10,797 bases of DNA, from NCBI GenBank assembly GCA_050258575.1, contig JBLMYZ010000037.1:1-10797 (forward strand), read 5' to 3'. This DNA is from JAPUDS01 sp050258575 (GTDB taxonomy: Bacteria; Patescibacteriota; Saccharimonadia; Saccharimonadales; Saccharimonadaceae). This document shows positions 1-5,660 of the stretch, piece after piece (position 1 is the stretch's first letter; each line of letters opens with the position of its first letter). The notes beneath the pieces were generated by a model that worked only from the letters and a program-made list of their open reading frames with translations, was not told the origin of the DNA and ran no database searches. The position numbers were made by a program, and so were the translations under genes.

Positions 1-50
1 ATCATCCGCTGACGCTTCAGGTCTTTTGCAATCATTGACTTCTTCGCCAT
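1..50 (-). CDS. rpsN: 30S ribosomal protein S14, 5' end only (partial)
   Basis: Only the first 16 complete codons are inside the window. They read MAKKSMIAKDLKRQRM, which matches the start of bacterial S14 (MAKKSMIA...). S14 is an assembly and structural protein of the 30S head. The ATG shares one base with the L5 stop codon (TAATG), so translation is probably coupled to L5. The position after L5 is the standard place for rpsN in the spc operon. The zinc-binding cysteines or their absence lie beyond the edge, so the zinc (short) and non-zinc (long) forms cannot be told apart. Confidence 0.85.
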   Translation of the reverse strand, partial: MAKKSMIAKDLKRQRM

Positions 51-661
51 TACTTGCCTCCTTCTTTCTCAAACGGCATACCAAATTTCTCTAACAACGG
101 TCGCGTGTGACGTCGGCTTTCAGCCGACATCACAAACGTTACCTGTAGTCCATGAAGCGTCTGCGTATCTTCAAAGCTTAGCTCCGGAAATACTGACTGC
201 TCCAACAGACCGAGGTTATAGTTGCCGCTGCGGTCAAAACCTTTGGCGCCAACTCCGTGAAAGTCACGCACGCGTGGCAGTGCAACGTTGATCAGGCGGT
301 CAAGAAACTCGTACATACGGTTGCCGCGCAGCGTCACTGACACCCCAACACGGTTCATACCTTTACGGATTTTGAACGTCGCAATAGATTTTTTCGCCAT
401 GCGATCGATTGGTTGTTGACCGGTTACTTTACGGAGAGTGTTCACCACGACTTCGTGGTAATGTTTGTCATCTTTATGCTTGCCAACACCAACACTCACG
501 ACGATTTTGCGCAGTTTTGGCACCTGGTTGCTATTGCCGAGTTCGAGCTCTTTTTTGAGTTCGTCGACTAGTTTGTCGCGGTAGAGTTTTTTCAACCGCG
601 GTTCGTAAGAAGCTGCTGACGTGGCTTGCTTCTGACGAGTGACTTCTGGCTTGCTACTCAT
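50..661 (-). CDS. rplE: 50S ribosomal protein L5
   Basis: L5 (uL5) binds 5S rRNA and forms part of the central protuberance of the 50S subunit. The 203-residue product is longer than the usual 180 or so because of about 20 polar N-terminal residues before the family start near YEPRLKKLY. Conserved blocks are visible: KLRKIVVSVGVGKHKDDK (about 49-66), the RGNRMYEFLDRLINVALPRVRDF segment (about 112-134), FDRSGNYNLGL, and the C-terminal LEKFGMPF. The start is chosen because AAAGGAG lies 7 nt upstream of the ATG. That site is inside the end of the L24 gene, which L5 overlaps by 8 nt. Identification is secure; the function of the N-terminal tail is unknown. Confidence 0.97.
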   Translation of the reverse strand: MSSKPEVTRQKQATSAASYEPRLKKLYRDKLVDELKKELELGNSNQVPKLRKIVVSVGVGKHKDDKHYHEVVVNTLRKVTGQQPIDRMAKKSIATFKIRKGMNRVGVSVTLRGNRMYEFLDRLINVALPRVRDFHGVGAKGFDRSGNYNLGLLEQSVFPELSFEDTQTLHGLQVTFVMSAESRRHTRPLLEKFGMPFEKEGGK

Positions 662-1013
662 GTGCTAGCTCCTTTCCGTTCGAGCGTTGCACTCGAACTT
701 TTTTACCATCTTTAGCCTTGTAGGCGACTTTTGTCGTTGTTCCTTTGGCTTCGTCGGCAACCAACGCCACGTTACTCACGGCGATCCCGGTGTGAACGTC
801 TTTTGTGCCGCCTCGCGGGTTCAACTGACTCGGTTTGATATGACGTTTCATCATACCGACTTTTTCGAGATACACCAGACCATTTGCCGCGTCAGTGCGC
901 TCAACTTTGGCAATTTTGCCTTTTTGCCCGCCGGCGATAACTTTGACGAGGTCGCCCTTTTTAATACGCAACGTGCTTGTGGCTGATGATTTGTGATGTG
1001 TCACTCTACTCAT
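654..1013 (-). CDS. rplX: 50S ribosomal protein L24
   Basis: L24 (uL24) is an assembly-initiating protein that binds the 5' part of 23S rRNA. A KOW-type segment is visible at about residues 18-40 (IKKGDLVKVIAGGQKGKIAK), followed by the L24 signature around MMKRHIKPSQLNPRGG and an IAVSNVALV strand. At 119 residues it is slightly longer than the usual 100-105, the excess being a basic C-terminal tail. The ATG overlaps the L14 stop as ATGA, and GGAGG lies 5 nt upstream, so it is probably coupled to L14. An opposite-strand open frame over the same bases is not credible as a gene. Confidence 0.97.
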   Translation of the reverse strand: MSRVTHHKSSATSTLRIKKGDLVKVIAGGQKGKIAKVERTDAANGLVYLEKVGMMKRHIKPSQLNPRGGTKDVHTGIAVSNVALVADEAKGTTTKVAYKAKDGKKVRVQRSNGKELAHE

Positions 1014-1378
1014 AGGACCTCCGGTGCTAAGCTAACGATTTTCGCATAGCCGAGGTCGCGCAGTTCGCGCGGTACGGGGCCGAAAACACGAGTTGCGCGC
1101 GGGGTTTTGTCGTCGCCAATAATCACCGCAGCATTTTCGTCAAACGCGATCGTTGAACCATCTTTGCGGCGGATTTTTTCCGTCGTGCGAACAACCACTG
1201 CTTTTACGACTGACTTTTTCTTGACCTGCCCAGTCGTCGAGGCGTCTTTGACGGTCGCTACGATAATATCCCCTACTCGGGCATATCGCCGACGCGTTCC
1301 GCCAAGTACGCGGATACAAAGGATCGACTTTGCGCCGCTGTTGTCAGCGACTTTGAGGCGGCTTTCTTGCTGAATCAT
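1010..1378 (-). CDS. rplN: 50S ribosomal protein L14
   Basis: L14 (uL14) sits at the subunit interface, contacts 16S rRNA and is the docking site of the silencing factor RsfS in bacteria. The product has the canonical 122 residues and starts with the textbook MIQQESRLKVADNSGAK. The IRVLGG and PRELRD segments are also recognisable. The Shine-Dalgarno site AAAGGAG is 7 nt upstream and lies in the loop of a small perfect hairpin. The start codon overlaps the stop of a 31-codon ORF (ATGA) that fills the gap to S17, so L14 may be translated by coupling to that ORF rather than directly to S17. Confidence 0.98.
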   Translation of the reverse strand: MIQQESRLKVADNSGAKSILCIRVLGGTRRRYARVGDIIVATVKDASTTGQVKKKSVVKAVVVRTTEKIRRKDGSTIAFDENAAVIIGDDKTPRATRVFGPVPRELRDLGYAKIVSLAPEVL

Positions 1379-1470
1379 CGCTGAACTCCTTTCAGTCGGC
1401 AGCGAGATAATACTGCCTCATTCGAGAAAACGAACAAGCTCGTTTTCTGCTCATTTCGTTGCACTATCAT
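1375..1470 (-). CDS. Candidate 31-aa small protein or coupling peptide between S17 and L14
   Basis: This short ORF fills one of the two large gaps in the operon. It starts with MIVQRNEQKTSL and ends with CRLKGVQR. Its ATG overlaps the S17 stop (ATGA), its TGA overlaps the L14 start (ATGA), and AGGAGG lies 7 nt upstream, inside the glutamate-rich end of the S17 gene. I recognise no family and no membrane segment. The peptide is basic with one cysteine. A 9-bp perfect hairpin lies inside the coding frame. The precise fit of both ends and the strong ribosome site argue for translation. The peptide may be a functional protein or only a means of carrying ribosomes to L14. A chance open frame is possible because it is short. 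Confidence 0.55.
   Translation of the reverse strand: MIVQRNEQKTSLFVFSNEAVLSRCRLKGVQR
1381..1395 (-). promoter_or_regulatory. L14 ribosome binding site displayed in a hairpin loop
   Basis: On the transcript the sequence CTGAA-AGGAG-TTCAG is a perfect 5-bp stem whose 5-nt loop is exactly the Shine-Dalgarno core of L14. It begins 4 bases beyond the L14 start codon. Such a hairpin could present or restrict the site, but the stem is short and would be opened by ribosomes finishing the 31-codon ORF. The dyad is seen directly; the role is inferred. Confidence 0.4.
1425..1448 (-). other. Perfect 9-bp RNA hairpin between S17 and L14
   Basis: The arms AGAAAACGA and TCGTTTTCT are perfect complements around a 6-nt loop. 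On the transcript the hairpin lies within the 31-codon ORF and is not followed by a U run, so it is not a normal intrinsic terminator. A second short stem (GGCAG/CTGCC, around 1398-1417) follows. It may mark an mRNA processing site, a binding site for a ribosomal protein, or a structure melted by translation. Confidence 0.55.
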
Positions 1471-1793
1471 TCTTCCACCTCCTCCTCACTCTTGGTTACG
1501 GGGGTAGCCTTTTTTTCAACCACTTCCTCTTCTTCTTTGAGCTCTACTTTGGCGTGACCAGCCTCGACGATACGGTCGAGTTTCCAGGTCTTGCGTTTTG
1601 AGTAAGGTCGGCTTTCGACAATCTCAACGACATTGCCAACAGTTGCTTCGTTTTTCTCGTCATGCGCAGTGTATTTACGGTTCACAGTATATTGTTTGCC
1701 ATACACTGGGTGCGTTTGACGAGAGGTGACTGTGACGACGATCGTTTTATCTTGCACGGAAGACGTCACGACACCTGTAACTTTCTTTGCCAT
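1467..1793 (-). CDS. rpsQ: 30S ribosomal protein S17 with acidic C-terminal tail
   Basis: S17 (uS17) is a primary 16S rRNA-binding protein with an OB fold. The core runs from about residue 4 to 78, with KVTGVVTSSVQDKTIVVTV, the HPVYGK motif and GNVVEIVESRPYSKRKTWKL all typical. The start is taken at MAKK (1793), not at the upstream in-frame ATG at 1859, because AAGGAGG lies just upstream and the start is one base from the L29 stop. The 108 residues exceed the usual 80-90. The extra 30 are a low-complexity tail rich in glutamate and lysine, ending SEEEVEE. That tail's codons also provide the Shine-Dalgarno site for the following small ORF. Confidence 0.96.
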   Translation of the reverse strand: MAKKVTGVVTSSVQDKTIVVTVTSRQTHPVYGKQYTVNRKYTAHDEKNEATVGNVVEIVESRPYSKRKTWKLDRIVEAGHAKVELKEEEEVVEKKATPVTKSEEEVEE

Positions 1794-1794
1794 A

Positions 1795-2061
1795 TTAGTC
1801 CTCCTTTCCTTCGACTTCTTCGCGTGATTTCTCTCGAAGGAGTGTTTCAACGCGGGCAATAGTTTTACGATAATTTCCTAAAACGCGCGGGTTCACGAGT
1901 TCGCCAGCAGCATGTGAACGGCGAGCGTCGGCTAGTTCCGACTTGGCGTTCGCAAGCGTAGTGGTCAGTTCAGCCGCACTTTGTGCACGCAGGTCAGCAA
2001 CAGACACAGTTGACTTCACGGTCTTAGAGGTTGCTTTGGTTTCAGCAGCTTTTTTTGCCAT
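1795..2061 (-). CDS. rpmC: 50S ribosomal protein L29
   Basis: L29 (uL29) lies near the peptide exit of the 50S subunit and contributes to the docking site for trigger factor and SRP. It is normally a two-helix hairpin of 60-70 residues. That core is visible from about residue 20: VADLRAQSAAELTTTLANAKSELADARRS, then the short turn with NPRVLGNYRKTIARVETLLRE. The 88 residues include an N-terminal alanine/lysine/threonine-rich extension of about 20 and an acidic end. GGAGG lies upstream inside the end of L16, and the L16 stop is 3 nt before the start. The order L16-L29-S17 supports the call. Confidence 0.95.
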   Translation of the reverse strand: MAKKAAETKATSKTVKSTVSVADLRAQSAAELTTTLANAKSELADARRSHAAGELVNPRVLGNYRKTIARVETLLREKSREEVEGKED

Positions 2062-2064
2062 ATC

Positions 2065-2478
2065 TTATGCCTCCTCCTTCACTACAAACCGTGTTTTGAC
2101 TGGAAGTTTGTTGCCAGCCAGGCGCATCGCTTCACGCGCAGTTGCTTCGTCAACGCCTTTCATCTCAAACATAACCGTTCCGGTTTTCACCTTTGCGACG
2201 AAGAACTCGGGGTTACCTTTGCCCGAACCCATCTTGACGTCCTGCGGTTTACGCGTGACAGGCGTGTGCGGGAAAATCCGAATCCAGATTTTGCCGCCGC
2301 GCTTGATATAACGTGTCATCGCCTGGCGAGCCGACTCTATTTGACGAGAGGTGATCCGTTCGTTTGTCAGGCTTTGGAGACCGTAGTCACCGTAGGCGAT
2401 ATAGTTCGAACGCGTTGCGACGCCATCATTTTTGCCTTTGCGAACTTTGCGGAACTTGGTTTTTTTCGGTAGTAACAT
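2065..2478 (-). CDS. rplP: 50S ribosomal protein L16
   Basis: L16 (uL16) sits in the tRNA-binding cleft of the 50S subunit and is added late in assembly. The product has the canonical length (137) and start MLLPKKTKFRK. Further family motifs are YGDYGLQSL, RAMTRYIKRGGKIWIRIFP-like (here ARQAMTRYIKRGGKIWIRIFP), GKGNPEFFVA and the C-terminal AGNKLPVKTRF. AAAGGAG lies 9 nt upstream of the ATG. That site forms the end of a 36-codon ORF whose stop shares one base with the L16 start (TAATG). Confidence 0.98.
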   Translation of the reverse strand: MLLPKKTKFRKVRKGKNDGVATRSNYIAYGDYGLQSLTNERITSRQIESARQAMTRYIKRGGKIWIRIFPHTPVTRKPQDVKMGSGKGNPEFFVAKVKTGTVMFEMKGVDEATAREAMRLAGNKLPVKTRFVVKEEA

Positions 2479-2588
2479 TAGCGGTCACTCCTTTCAAATA
2501 ATGAGACAAACCCACGGTTTTTCTCATCGCGCAGGGCAAAAAAGTGCGATTTTTTGCTCTGGCTGCTCTTTTCGCTGATTAGCTTCAT
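2478..2588 (-). CDS. Candidate 36-aa small protein or coupling peptide between S3 and L16
   Basis: This short ORF fills the S3-L16 gap exactly. It begins MKLISEKSSQSKKSHF and ends GFVSLFERSDR. Its ATG overlaps the S3 stop (ATGA) and its TAA overlaps the L16 start (TAATG). A Shine-Dalgarno site (GAAAGGAG, 6 nt spacing) lies at the end of S3. The product is very basic and has no membrane segment or known motif that I recognise. Its last five residues (ERSDR) equal those of S3, because the same 14-bp stretch containing a ribosome site occurs at both ends. No gene is known here in standard bacterial S10 operons. It may be a true small protein or a coupling peptide; chance is the main alternative. 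Confidence 0.55.
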   Translation of the reverse strand: MKLISEKSSQSKKSHFFALRDEKNRGFVSLFERSDR

Positions 2589-2602
2589 CGGTCACTCCTT
2601 TC
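2482..2602 (-). repeat. Direct 14-bp repeat carrying a ribosome binding site
   Basis: GAAAGGAGTGACCG (transcript sense) occurs twice, at 2589-2602 and 2482-2495. The first copy is the end of S3 and the Shine-Dalgarno site of the 36-codon ORF. The second is the end of that ORF and the Shine-Dalgarno site of L16. The copies are in the same reading frame relative to their ORFs. A duplication that inserted the small ORF between S3 and L16 would explain this. Confidence 0.7.
2536..2557 (-). other. Perfect A6/T6 hairpin between S3 and L16
   Basis: GCAAAAAA and TTTTTTGC are perfect 8-bp complements around a 6-nt loop. The hairpin lies in the middle of the 36-codon ORF. It has the same design as the hairpin in the S17-L14 gap: an A-rich arm, a 6-nt loop and a U-rich arm. 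The U run belongs to the stem, so it would make a poor intrinsic terminator as it stands. Confidence 0.5.
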
Positions 2603-3223
2603 GCCCTTGTACACCCACACCTTGACGCCGATAATGCCGGCCCCTGGCTGCTGAGCGCGAGCGCAGTGGTAGTCGATGTCTGCACGAATCGTATGGAGCG
2701 GTACGCTGCCAAGGATAAACTTCTCGCGGCGGCTCATTTCGGCGCCGTTCAAACGTCCAGCTACTTCTATGCGGATACCTTTCGCGCCAGCGTTCATGGT
2801 GTTCTGACCCGCCATCTTAGCAGCACGTCGAAAGTTGATACGTCGTTCGAGCTGGCGTGCGATATTTTCCGCTACCAGTTTTGCCGCAAGTTCTGGTCGT
2901 TTGACTTCTTCAATATTGACGCGAACTGGTTGACCAACGATCTTTTCGATGTCGGTTTTGAGCTCTTGCACTCCTGCGCCACCGCGGCCGATCACAACAC
3001 CGGCTTTGCTGGTGTGTACCGTCACTGTCACGAGGTTTGCAGAACGCTCGATCTCAATATTGTTAATAACCGCACGCGTTTCAAAGCGCTTTTCGATGGC
3101 TTTACGAACAGCGATATCCTGTTGCAGCCAATTGACAAACTCTTTGCCGGTCGCAAACCAGCGTGAACGCCAGTTTTTATGGACCTGGAGACGCATGCTG
3201 ATAGGATTTACTTTCTGTCCCAT
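2585..3223 (-). CDS. rpsC: 30S ribosomal protein S3
   Basis: S3 (uS3) lines the mRNA entry channel of the 30S subunit and contributes to mRNA unwinding. It starts with the canonical MGQKVNPISMRL. The type II KH domain is seen around residues 38-107, with the GxxG-type loop in VVIGRGGAGVQELK (about 76-89). The C-terminal domain includes RRAAKMAGQNTMNAGAKGIRIEVAGRLNGAEM (about 132-163), an R-AxIDY motif and GVKVWVYKGE near the end. The length of 212 is on the short side, without the extended tail of some bacteria. GAGGAG lies upstream, and the gap to L22 is 3 nt. The stop overlaps the start of the 36-codon ORF. Confidence 0.98.
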   Translation of the reverse strand: MGQKVNPISMRLQVHKNWRSRWFATGKEFVNWLQQDIAVRKAIEKRFETRAVINNIEIERSANLVTVTVHTSKAGVVIGRGGAGVQELKTDIEKIVGQPVRVNIEEVKRPELAAKLVAENIARQLERRINFRRAAKMAGQNTMNAGAKGIRIEVAGRLNGAEMSRREKFILGSVPLHTIRADIDYHCARAQQPGAGIIGVKVWVYKGERSDR

Positions 3224-3226
3224 CTT

Positions 3227-3619
3227 CTACTTCTCCTCTTTCTTATCGCTAGGCTTTGCAGCCGGCTTTTTAACTTTTTCCATACCCGAAACAACAAGAC
3301 GAACGTTGCTGGTCTTTTTCTGGAACGGTAGAGCGCGGCCATGAGAAGCTGGGCGATACCGTTTCAGCCGCTCGCCAGCCGTAACAGACAACGTCGTGAT
3401 CACTAAACTGTCTTCCTGCAACCGATGGTTGTTGACGGCGTTTGCTCGCGCGCTTGCCACCAATTTTGCTAGCGGTTTTGCAGCACGTTTTGGAGTATGC
3501 TGGAGAATCACCAGCGCGTCAGCCACTGTGCGGCCACGAACAAGTCCAGCCACCAGACTCACCTTACGCGGCGCGAGACGAATACCTTTTGCGTATGCTT
3601 TTACAACTGCTTCAGCCAT
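3227..3619 (-). CDS. rplV: 50S ribosomal protein L22
   Basis: L22 (uL22) extends a long beta hairpin into the peptide exit tunnel, where it can affect macrolide sensitivity and nascent-chain sensing. Family motifs are RLAPRKVSLVAGLVRGRTVADALVILQ (about 13-39), ANAVNNH, and the tunnel-hairpin region RLKRYRPASHGRALPFQKKTSNVRLVV. The start is put at MAEAVVKAYAKG (3619), one base after the S19 stop; the longer in-frame ATG at 3706 lies inside S19 and is unlikely. The 130 residues include a lysine/proline/glutamate-rich C-terminal tail of about 17. Confidence 0.97.
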   Translation of the reverse strand: MAEAVVKAYAKGIRLAPRKVSLVAGLVRGRTVADALVILQHTPKRAAKPLAKLVASARANAVNNHRLQEDSLVITTLSVTAGERLKRYRPASHGRALPFQKKTSNVRLVVSGMEKVKKPAAKPSDKKEEK

Positions 3620-3620
3620 A

Positions 3621-3884
3621 CTACTTCGCCTTTCCACCGTGTTTACGGAACTTACGAGTCGGGCTAAACTCACCGAGTTTGTGACCAACCATGTTTTCTG
3701 AAACATATACTGGGACGTGCATGCGGCCGTTGTGAACAGCTATCGTGCGACCGACCATCTCTGGCGTAATCGTACTGGCACGTGCCCAAGTTTTAACGAC
3801 AGTCCGATCATCGGCCCCAAGCGCAGCAACTTTTTTGCTCAGCTTGGCATCGACAAACGGGCCTTTTTTGAGACTTCGACTCAT
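3621..3884 (-). CDS. rpsS: 30S ribosomal protein S19
   Basis: S19 (uS19) forms a complex with S13 in the 30S head near the A- and P-site tRNAs. The 87-residue product has the normal length and the classic start MSRSLKKGPFVDAKL. WARASTITPEMVGRTIAVHNGR and the C-terminal VGHKLGEFSPTRKFRKHGG signature follow. The gap from the L2 stop is 2 nt and GAGG lies upstream of the ATG. The order L2-S19-L22-S3 is the conserved S10-operon order. Confidence 0.98.
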   Translation of the reverse strand: MSRSLKKGPFVDAKLSKKVAALGADDRTVVKTWARASTITPEMVGRTIAVHNGRMHVPVYVSENMVGHKLGEFSPTRKFRKHGGKAK

Positions 3885-3886
3885 AT

Positions 3887-4729
3887 TTAACCTCGTTTCC
3901 TCTTAGCCGCGTGTCGGCTTCTTACTATCATCTTGTCGGTAGACTTGCGTGTGCGGGTACGATACCCGAGCGTCAGCTGACCCCATGGCGTACGTGGTGG
4001 TTTACCGCTACCATGACGTCCGCCGTCACCACCACCGTGTGGGTGGTCTGCGGCGTTCATGACGACACCGCGAACCGTTGGGCGAACACCCATGCGGCGT
4101 TTGCGGCCAGCCGAACCAACTTTGACGTTCTGGTGCTGTTCGTTACCGACAACACCAACCGTCGCCATACACTCGAGGCGGAACTTGCGAATCTCGCCGC
4201 TTGGCATTTTCACCATCGCGTAGTTGCCTTCTTTTGCCATGAGCTGGGCTTTGGTTCCAGCGGCACGAACTGCTTGACTACCTTTGCCCGGTTGGAGTTC
4301 GATCGCGTAGATCTGCGTACCAGTTGGAATCTTGCTGAGTGGTAAACGGTTGTTGAGCTCAACGGCTGCTTCCTCACCACTCGTGATCTTCGAACCAACC
4401 GTCATACCTTTTGCCGCTACGATATAGTGGTACAGGCCGTGCTGGTCTTTGATCCGTGCGATCCGCGCTGAGCGGTTCGGATCGTATTCGATATGCTCAA
4501 CCACAGCCGTTGTCCCTGCGGGCAAGTTGTGGTTCATCAGGCGGTAAAACTGTTTAACGCCGCCACCGCGATGTCTCGTCGTGATACGCCCTGTGTTGTT
4601 GCGACCCGCTGTCGACTTTTTGACCTTCAGCAAGCTCTTCACCGGCTTCTTGGTTGTCACGTCAGAAAAATCCTGGCTAGTCATACCGCGGCGAGCGTTG
4701 GTCGTTGGTTTGTATGCTTGTAGTGCCAT
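3887..4729 (-). CDS. rplB: 50S ribosomal protein L2
   Basis: L2 (uL2) binds 23S rRNA next to the peptidyl-transferase centre and helps join the subunits. The 280-residue product has the expected length. RITTRHRGGGVKQFYR (about 48-64) begins the OB-like RNA-binding domain. EYDPNRSARIA and GNYAMVKMPSGEIRKF are also typical. The loop holding the conserved histidine near the catalytic centre reads DHPHGGGDGGRHGSGKP (about 228-244), then TPWGQLTLG; it differs from the common enterobacterial HPHGGGEG form by an extra glycine/histidine-rich stretch. The ATG shares one base with the L23 stop (TAATG). Confidence 0.98.
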   Translation of the reverse strand: MALQAYKPTTNARRGMTSQDFSDVTTKKPVKSLLKVKKSTAGRNNTGRITTRHRGGGVKQFYRLMNHNLPAGTTAVVEHIEYDPNRSARIARIKDQHGLYHYIVAAKGMTVGSKITSGEEAAVELNNRLPLSKIPTGTQIYAIELQPGKGSQAVRAAGTKAQLMAKEGNYAMVKMPSGEIRKFRLECMATVGVVGNEQHQNVKVGSAGRKRRMGVRPTVRGVVMNAADHPHGGGDGGRHGSGKPPRTPWGQLTLGYRTRTRKSTDKMIVRSRHAAKRKRG

Positions 4730-5040
4730 TACTTCTTCTCCTCTTTCTCATCCTCGCCAAAGAGGTCTAGTTTCTCACCTGCCATTAGGTGGACGTAGGC
4801 TTTTTTCGTGTCTTTGCGCCGTGCGGTCGCCGGCATAGCTCGTTTTCCGCGTGAACTTCGGACGGTTTTACCTTTACGAACGCTCACGCGAACATCTGCG
4901 ACCTTGACACCAAAACCAGCTTCGATTTGCTTGATAATCTCAGCTTTTTCAACATCCATCGGCACGTTAAACACATACGTGCCGTTCTGGGCGCTTTGGT
5001 ATGCTTTTTCGCTCATACGCGGAGTGATAACATGTGTCAT
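4729..5040 (-). CDS. rplW: 50S ribosomal protein L23
   Basis: L23 (uL23) lies at the exit of the peptide tunnel and is the main docking site for trigger factor and SRP. At 103 residues it has the standard size. The family start THVITPRMSEKAY is followed by YVFNVPMDVEKAEIIKQIEAGFGVKVADVRVS and the basic loop GKTVRSSRGKRAMPATARRKDTKKAYV. The C-terminus is acidic (LFGEDEKEEKK). The gap to L4 is one base, and the stop overlaps the L2 start. Confidence 0.97.
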   Translation of the reverse strand: MTHVITPRMSEKAYQSAQNGTYVFNVPMDVEKAEIIKQIEAGFGVKVADVRVSVRKGKTVRSSRGKRAMPATARRKDTKKAYVHLMAGEKLDLFGEDEKEEKK

Positions 5041-5041
5041 A

Positions 5042-5659
5042 TTATTTCTCCTCCTTCGTTAGCCACTTGGTGACGATATCGAGCGCTTTTTTGCTTATCA
5101 GCAAACGGTCAGCGTTCAAGATATCAAACACGTTGAGATACATCGCCTGTACAACTTTGACCTGGCCTAGGTTGTTGGTAGCGCGGCGGACGTTGTCGTC
5201 TTTTTCGCTCACCACCAGCAGCACGCGGGCGCGCTCGTCAACTTTGTTGTCTTTCAGCAGTTTCACCATCTCTTTGGTTTTGCTATTTGGGCAAGCAAAC
5301 GTGTCGATCACGGTCAATTTGCCAGCTTGGTTCGCGAGACTCAAGGCCTGACGTAGCGCGGTGCGCTTAGCGCCAGTCGACAGTTTCATAGTAAAGTTCT
5401 GCTCGCCAGTCGGACCAAACGTGATACCCCCGCCGCGCCAAATCGGCACGCGCGAGCTACCGAAACGAGCTCGGCCCGTTCCTTTTTGCTTCCACGGCTT
5501 TTTGCCGCCGCCGCGAACGTCACCGCGAGTCTTGGTTTTGGCAGTTGCGCTGCGTCCATTTGCAAGATACGCGTTGTACGCCACTTTTAGCAACTCGTGG
5601 TTTGTCACTTTGACATCAAAAATATCTTTTGGAAGAGTTGTTTTCGTTGAATCAGCCAT
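5042..5659 (-). CDS. rplD: 50S ribosomal protein L4
   Basis: L4 (uL4) sends an extended loop into the exit tunnel near L22. In E. coli it also represses its own S10 operon by binding the leader RNA. The 205-residue product shows the loop at about 48-88 (GGGKKPWKQKGTGRARFGSSRVPIWRGGG, broken here only by normal family variation) and FGPTGEQNF. The Rossmann-like remainder contains KRTALRQALSLA and VVSEKDDNVRRATNNL. The gaps to L3 and L23 are one base each. Whether L4 autoregulates here is unknown, but the leader upstream of L3 is structured. Confidence 0.97.
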   Translation of the reverse strand: MADSTKTTLPKDIFDVKVTNHELLKVAYNAYLANGRSATAKTKTRGDVRGGGKKPWKQKGTGRARFGSSRVPIWRGGGITFGPTGEQNFTMKLSTGAKRTALRQALSLANQAGKLTVIDTFACPNSKTKEMVKLLKDNKVDERARVLLVVSEKDDNVRRATNNLGQVKVVQAMYLNVFDILNADRLLISKKALDIVTKWLTKEEK

Positions 5660-5660
5660 G

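Noticed and set aside
1794..1859. Extended N-terminus for S17 from an ATG at 1859
   Set aside because: It overlaps the end of L29 and the family start MAKK has its own Shine-Dalgarno site at 1793.
2666..3166. Plus-strand open frame of 166 codons
   Set aside because: It lies entirely antisense to rpsC, lacks a family match and good ribosome site, and is explained by the codon bias of the real gene.
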